From assembly GCA_029862045.1 (NCBI GenBank), contig JAOTYE010000002.1:186001-250000 (forward strand): DNA of 64,000 bases, given 5' to 3'. A model generated the notes under the pieces. That model saw only the letters and a list, made by a program, of their open reading frames with translations, was not told the origin of the DNA and did no database searches. A program made the translations under genes and the position numbers. The DNA comes from Gammaproteobacteria bacterium (lineage in GTDB: Bacteria > Pseudomonadota > Gammaproteobacteria > Steroidobacterales > Woeseiaceae). Of the stretch, positions 60,052 to 64,000 are shown piece after piece (the stretch's first letter is position 1; each line of letters opens with the position of its first letter).

Positions 60052-60073
60052 ATGTCGCATGCCAGAGCGACAT
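60052..60073. repeat. Inverted repeat between the kinase and PilT-type genes
   Basis: ATGTCGC-N8-GCGACAT has perfect 7-base arms in the 104-base gap between the kinase stop and the first PilT-type gene. It lacks a T-run, so it may be a weak terminator, an mRNA hairpin or a regulator site next to the CATAAT-like box on the minus strand. Confidence 0.4.
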
Positions 60074-60102
60074 CACACTTTTGGAATTTGGCAGCGCTGT
60101 GC

Positions 60103-62544
60103 TCAGAGAAGGTCCAGCGCCTCTGTCAGCTCGTCCATGGACTGGTAGCGCTTGGTCTTGTCCACTGACATGGCTTTGGCGATGATCGCGGCGTACTCAT
60201 CCGGAATCTCGGGATTGACCTCCTGGCACATCTTGGCCTTGCCCTGTACGTGCTGATACATGACGGACATGTGATCGCCGCGGCTGTATGGTGGAATGCC
60301 TGTCGCCATTTCGTACATGATGACGCCAATACTGTAGACGTCGGCCGTCTCGTCTACTTTCTTACCCAGGATTTGCTCGGGCGCCATGTACTTGGGTGAG
60401 CCGATCACATAGCCCGTCTTCGTCAGCTGTGTATCGCCACTCGATGCGGCCGCCGCGACGCCAAAGTCCACGATCTTCAGCAGGCCTTCCTCGTTGACGA
60501 GGATATTTGCCGGCTTGAGATCACGGTGAATCACACCGGCCTGATGAGCAACATTCATGCCCGTAGCCATGTCGCGCGAAAACTGCAGGGCCTTTTCGAT
60601 ATCCATCGGCTTGTTATTCGGAATCTCGCCACTCAATGTGTGTGACGGGAAGTATTCCATCGAGATCGCATAGGCGCCCTGCAAATTCAGGAAGTCATAA
60701 ATTCGAATGACATTACGGTGCGTGATCTTGCGCGAGTAGCGCAGTTCGTGCACGAAGCGTTTCATCATCTCTTCGTCAGATGAGACATTCGGGTTCAGGA
60801 ACTTGAGGATCAGGCGCTCGTCGACCACTTCGTCTTGCATCAGGAGGACGGTGCCGAATGCGCCTTTGCCAATTTTCTCGATGTACTTGTAACGGCCTTC
60901 GAGGACGTCACCCGGATTGAGCTTGGAGATATCGAGCATCGGAGATTGTGCTGCGGCTGTCGCTGCGGGTGCCCCTTGCGCTGTGGCTTCCCTGGCCTTT
61001 TCCTGGGCTTGGGCTTGCGCGTCGAGCAACTTATTAAGGTCCTCGTCGTCGAGCAGTAATGTCTTCGTGTGCGCGCCAATTTTCTTCGCGCGCTCGTTTT
61101 CGGCAAGCACCGTTTCAGAGAAGCGCGCATCCAGGGACTTGAGAGCTTTGTCGGCGCTATTGATGATCGTCGGTTCGTCGGTTTGCTTGATCTTCAGCAG
61201 TACGCCGCGAACTGTATCGGCATGCGATTCGTCGGCAAGGGCCGATATCGCCTTGATGGCCTCGACCTGAACTTCTCGCTCCGGGCGATTGAGCATCGGT
61301 ACAAGAACCGTGATGTGATTCTGGTTGCCAATCTTGCCGAGCGCTCGAATGATCACGGTATCGGTTTTCGCATCATTGCCGAGCATATCGAGGAGTTTTG
61401 GCAACGCTTTGGGGCTGCCGATTTTCGATAGGGCGTCGATGGCACGCTCGCGCACCCACCAGTCGGAGTCGTCAGCCGCCTTGATCAGGTGGTCGACAGC
61501 GCGTTCGTCCTTGGTCGAATTGAGAATCTCGATGGCCGTGCGGCGAATCTCTTCATCTTTGTCCCCGATAAGGGAGACAACCGCGTCCACGACTTTGGGC
61601 CCACCGATTTCAGCGAGCGCATCGCCGGCACGTGAACGCACCCACCAGTCGTCATCTTTGATCGCGTTGAACAGCTCCTTGACCGAGTCCGGGTTGCCGA
61701 TTTCATTGAGTACCTCGACCGCCGAACGGCGTGAGTACTCTGACTCATCCTTCAAGGCCGCCGTAAGGTACTTCACCGTTTCGGGGTGATTGATCTGCAC
61801 AATCATGTCGACGGCCTTGTTTTGCACGTCGATATCAGGGTCCTGCAGCAATTTGGCGACAGCCTCGATATTGACGGCGTTGCCGCGTGTTGCCAGCGCG
61901 CTCAGGGCAGCGCTGCGGACCATTTTGTTGGGGTCTTTGAGTTGTATTTCGAGCGCGTGATTCACTTCCGGTTGCTTAAACCGGCTGACCAGCTGGATCA
62001 GGTGAACCTTGATGACCGGGTCGCGTCCACCCATGCGCGAGATCAGGTCGGGCAGCATCTCGGGCCGTATCGTCTCTTCAATAATCTTGAACAGGGCGGC
62101 GGATTCCTTAGGGTCAGACTCATAGGCACGCTGCAACAGTTCGTGAACGCTCAGATCCTGTTTGTGTACGCGCAGGATTTCGATCAGGGCAGGCTTGGAT
62201 ATCTCCGGATCGTCAAACCAGTCCAGCAGCTTGCCGGCACGGTAGTCGGTGCTGCTCGACAGCGCCCAGGAGGTACCCGAGACAACCCGTTCATTGCCGT
62301 CCGTGAGGCCTTCTTTGTAGAGTTCGAGCGTCTTGTCATTGAGCAGGCTCGTCAGGATGTCGACGAATACCATCGTATGTGACTTGTCAGACAGGGCGAG
62401 GGCGTCGATGGCTTTAGGAACGACCTTGGGGCCGACTTTCTTGATCCGATTGATGAGCCGTTTCGCAGATGGCGAATCTGGTTTTTCCTCAGCGACGAGC
62501 TGATTGACCAGTTGGTCTGCGCGGAAGCCGCCGAGAAGACTCAT
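60103..62544 (-). CDS. HEAT-repeat protein with C-terminal Ser/Thr protein kinase domain
   Basis: From the ATG at 62544 the protein is 813 residues. Residues about 20-480 are a run of about 12 HEAT-like helix pairs with a repeated pattern (VRSRAGDALAEIGGPKVVDA, VRERAIDALSKIGSPKALPK). A charged linker (about 485-555) leads to the kinase: GKGAFGTVLL (glycine loop), LILKFL (Lys), VIHRDLKPANIL, VDFG, and YMAPEQIL, so all catalytic motifs are intact. The start has no strong ribosome site, so it is tentative. It precedes two PilT-type genes on the same strand, which makes them the likely targets or partners. Confidence 0.88.
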   Translation of the reverse strand: MSLLGGFRADQLVNQLVAEEKPDSPSAKRLINRIKKVGPKVVPKAIDALALSDKSHTMVFVDILTSLLNDKTLELYKEGLTDGNERVVSGTSWALSSSTDYRAGKLLDWFDDPEISKPALIEILRVHKQDLSVHELLQRAYESDPKESAALFKIIEETIRPEMLPDLISRMGGRDPVIKVHLIQLVSRFKQPEVNHALEIQLKDPNKMVRSAALSALATRGNAVNIEAVAKLLQDPDIDVQNKAVDMIVQINHPETVKYLTAALKDESEYSRRSAVEVLNEIGNPDSVKELFNAIKDDDWWVRSRAGDALAEIGGPKVVDAVVSLIGDKDEEIRRTAIEILNSTKDERAVDHLIKAADDSDWWVRERAIDALSKIGSPKALPKLLDMLGNDAKTDTVIIRALGKIGNQNHITVLVPMLNRPEREVQVEAIKAISALADESHADTVRGVLLKIKQTDEPTIINSADKALKSLDARFSETVLAENERAKKIGAHTKTLLLDDEDLNKLLDAQAQAQEKAREATAQGAPAATAAAQSPMLDISKLNPGDVLEGRYKYIEKIGKGAFGTVLLMQDEVVDERLILKFLNPNVSSDEEMMKRFVHELRYSRKITHRNVIRIYDFLNLQGAYAISMEYFPSHTLSGEIPNNKPMDIEKALQFSRDMATGMNVAHQAGVIHRDLKPANILVNEEGLLKIVDFGVAAAASSGDTQLTKTGYVIGSPKYMAPEQILGKKVDETADVYSIGVIMYEMATGIPPYSRGDHMSVMYQHVQGKAKMCQEVNPEIPDEYAAIIAKAMSVDKTKRYQSMDELTEALDLL

Positions 62545-62856
62545 GGGCGCACGCCAGGGCGGGGGCTGCCAGTGTCCGGCATCCCTGCACACGACTCGTC
62601 TGCGAGTGTCTTAAATCCAGTCAATCGAAGTTTCGCTATAGCCCAAACGAAGCGAGATATACGCCATTGTGGCGCGTACCCCAAGCCGCTCTAATCCACG
62701 ATGCGGCATTATGCCACATCGCCTCTGCACATACGGTCGCCCGAGCCCTTGAAAACCAATGCTTGGCTCTCGCTTCAGCTCCGTTACAATGTGCGCGCGC
62801 GGGCCGCCGTCAGGAGACCTCAGCGACCGATTTTACCTAATACAGAAGCCGAAAAT
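62545..62856. other. 312-base gap between the kinase and mrp genes
   Basis: This divergent gap probably holds both promoters. An open frame extends leftward from mrp to an ATG at 62701, but its translation is Arg/Pro-rich and unlike Mrp N-termini, so I regard it as non-coding. No tRNA or clear repeat was seen. Confidence 0.45.
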
Positions 62857-63951
62857 GTGACGTTGTCAACAGAATCAGATGTGAATAAATTCCTCGAATC
62901 CATTGAGTTACCGGGCATTGGCCGGACAATTGCCGAAGTTGGCCGCATTATCGGGGCCAAGGCGTCTGCAGGGGCGGTCCAGGCCCAGATCGAACTCGGT
63001 TTTCCGGCGCACAGCCGCATCGATGACTATCGTGCGCATATCGCGGCGGCCATCAGCGCCGAAACAGGCAGTGATGACATCAACATAGTGCTGTCGACCA
63101 AAATTGTTGCGCACGGTGTGCAGCGCAATCTGAAACCGCTGGGCAATGTGCGCAACATCATCGCGATTGCGTCTGGAAAGGGTGGTGTCGGCAAATCGAC
63201 TGTGGCGGTCAACGTCGCGCTTGCACTCGCGGCCGAGGGCGCATCTGTTGGCCTGCTCGACGCCGATATTTATGGTCCGAGTCAGCCGCACATGGTCGGC
63301 CTGGCCGGCAAACAGCCGCAAAGCGAGGACGGCAAGACCATGCGGCCTCTTGTGGCGCACGGTCTGCAAGTCATGTCGATTGGTTTCCTGATCGATCCCG
63401 ACCAGCCGATGGTGTGGCGCGGTCCGATGGTGACATCGGCGCTGCAGCAGCTGCTGCATCAGACCACCTGGCAAGATCTCGACTACCTGATTGTCGATAT
63501 GCCGCCGGGAACCGGTGACATTCAGCTGACCTTGTCGCAGCAGGTACCGGTCAGCGGCGCCGTGATTGTGACGACACCACAAAATATCGCCACGCTCGAT
63601 GCGCGCAAGGGTCTGGCGATGTTCCGCAAGGTGTCCGTGCCCGTGCTCGGCGTCATTGAGAACATGAGTACGCACGTGTGCTCCGAGTGCGGCCATGAGG
63701 AGCCGATCTTCGGCGCAGGCGGCGGAGAACAAATGGCCGGAGATTTCGATGTTGAGCTGCTGGGTCAACTACCGCTGGATGCCAGGATTCGTGAGCAGAC
63801 CGATAGTGGTGAGCCCACGGTGTTGGCAGATCCGGATTCGGTAGCAGCAACCGCATATCGCAATGCCGCCCTCAGGATGGCTGCTGCGCAAGCCGCTCAA
63901 GGTCGCGATTACGCCAGTAAATTCCCGAAGATCGTCATCGAGGAGAGTTGA
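62857..63951 (+). CDS. mrp: Mrp/NBP35-family iron-sulfur cluster carrier ATPase
   Basis: With the GTG at 62857 the protein is 364 residues. An N-terminal MIP18-like domain (about 5-85) is followed by the ParA-type ATPase with the deviant Walker A IAIASGKGGVGKSTVAVN, LLDADIYGPSQPHMVG, and IVDMPPGTGDIQLTL. The C-terminal CSECG motif provides the cysteines for a bridging cluster. The family loads and transfers [4Fe-4S] clusters. A TTG two codons later is also possible; the exact start is uncertain. Its stop overlaps dcd by one base (TGATG). Confidence 0.93.
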   Translation: MTLSTESDVNKFLESIELPGIGRTIAEVGRIIGAKASAGAVQAQIELGFPAHSRIDDYRAHIAAAISAETGSDDINIVLSTKIVAHGVQRNLKPLGNVRNIIAIASGKGGVGKSTVAVNVALALAAEGASVGLLDADIYGPSQPHMVGLAGKQPQSEDGKTMRPLVAHGLQVMSIGFLIDPDQPMVWRGPMVTSALQQLLHQTTWQDLDYLIVDMPPGTGDIQLTLSQQVPVSGAVIVTTPQNIATLDARKGLAMFRKVSVPVLGVIENMSTHVCSECGHEEPIFGAGGGEQMAGDFDVELLGQLPLDARIREQTDSGEPTVLADPDSVAATAYRNAALRMAAAQAAQGRDYASKFPKIVIEES

Positions 63952-64000
63952 TGAGTCTCAAGTCGGATCGCTGGATCCGTCGCATGGCGGACGAGCATGG
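63951..64000 (+). CDS. dcd: dCTP deaminase, N-terminal fragment (cut by window edge)
   Basis: The first 16 full codons read MSLKSDRWIRRMADEH, with G next. This matches the highly conserved Dcd start MxxKSDKWIRRMAxxxG. The GAGAG ribosome site and one-base overlap with mrp fit the common mrp-dcd pair of gammaproteobacteria. Dcd converts dCTP to dUTP for thymidylate supply. The rest lies beyond the window. Confidence 0.88.
   Translation, partial: MSLKSDRWIRRMADEH

Noticed and set aside
62701-62856. N-terminal extension of Mrp from an ATG at 62701
   Set aside because: The extra 52 residues are Arg/Pro-rich with no Mrp similarity, and the gap probably holds promoters.
62908-63768. Long open frame on the minus strand across mrp
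   Set aside because: It is His/Arg-rich with no family resemblance; it mirrors codon bias of the real mrp gene.
1-64000. CRISPR array, prophage or insertion sequence
   Set aside because: No regular spaced repeats, integrase, transposase or phage structural genes were seen anywhere in the window.

Overview
The window looks like an ordinary chromosome segment from a free-living, aerobic, moderately GC-rich gammaproteobacterium. The evidence is gene content and order: a complete rnfABCDGE-nth operon beside metG, mrp followed directly by dcd, grxD convergent with rnt (RNase T), and an aceE-aceF-lpdA operon. Two GGDEF proteins, an outer-membrane TonB-dependent receptor and many TPR or lipoprotein genes suggest a marine or sediment lineage (Woeseia- or Chromatiales-like). 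That placement is inference; no rRNA is present. I saw no tRNA, rRNA, CRISPR array, insertion sequence or prophage gene.

Layout. 1-4.5 kb: a gene cut by the edge, a tiny topoisomerase III-like protein, a rhomboid protease, a NYN/PIN-type protein, an exported aldo/keto reductase relative, an atypical SDR and a glutathione transferase. 4.6-15.1 kb: a same-strand catabolic cluster (type III CoA transferase, hydantoinase/oxoprolinase A and B, GntR/UTRA regulator, TonB-dependent receptor, N-carbamoylsarcosine amidase-like hydrolase, HMG-CoA lyase family enzyme, VOC protein), probably for uptake and degradation of one unknown cyclic amide, ureide or ketone-like compound. 15.1-16.7 kb: two unrecognised membrane proteins and a CigR-like protein. 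16.8-21.8 kb: AmmeMemoRadiSam radical SAM enzyme divergent from MEMO1-like protein, exported Pcm and a membrane protein with a spermidine-synthase domain; the AMMECR1 partner is not here.

22-36 kb: a 2OG-Fe(II) oxygenase, two related c-type cytochromes, a TPR protein, a GAF-GGDEF cyclase, a TolB/TPR membrane protein, a large lipoprotein, a PAS-GGDEF-EAL protein, a TolA-C-like protein and a PuuD-like membrane protein. 35.8-47.5 kb: grxD, rnt, leucyl aminopeptidase, the pyruvate dehydrogenase operon, small lipoproteins, cyclopropane fatty acid synthase and OsmC. 47.5-49.7 kb: HvfB/HvfC/DoxX (MNIO-type RiPP maturation) without an adjacent precursor gene. 49.7-57.7 kb: DUF1841, nth, the Rnf complex and metG. 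57.8-62.5 kb: two PilT-type ATPases downstream of a HEAT-repeat Ser/Thr kinase. The right edge holds mrp and the first 17 codons of dcd.

The best candidates for something undescribed are the 10.5-kb catabolic cluster, the precursor-less MNIO operon, the HEAT-kinase/twin-PilT module, and the AmrS-MEMO1 group with exported Pcm. All functional statements rest on motif recognition by eye; no database search was run.
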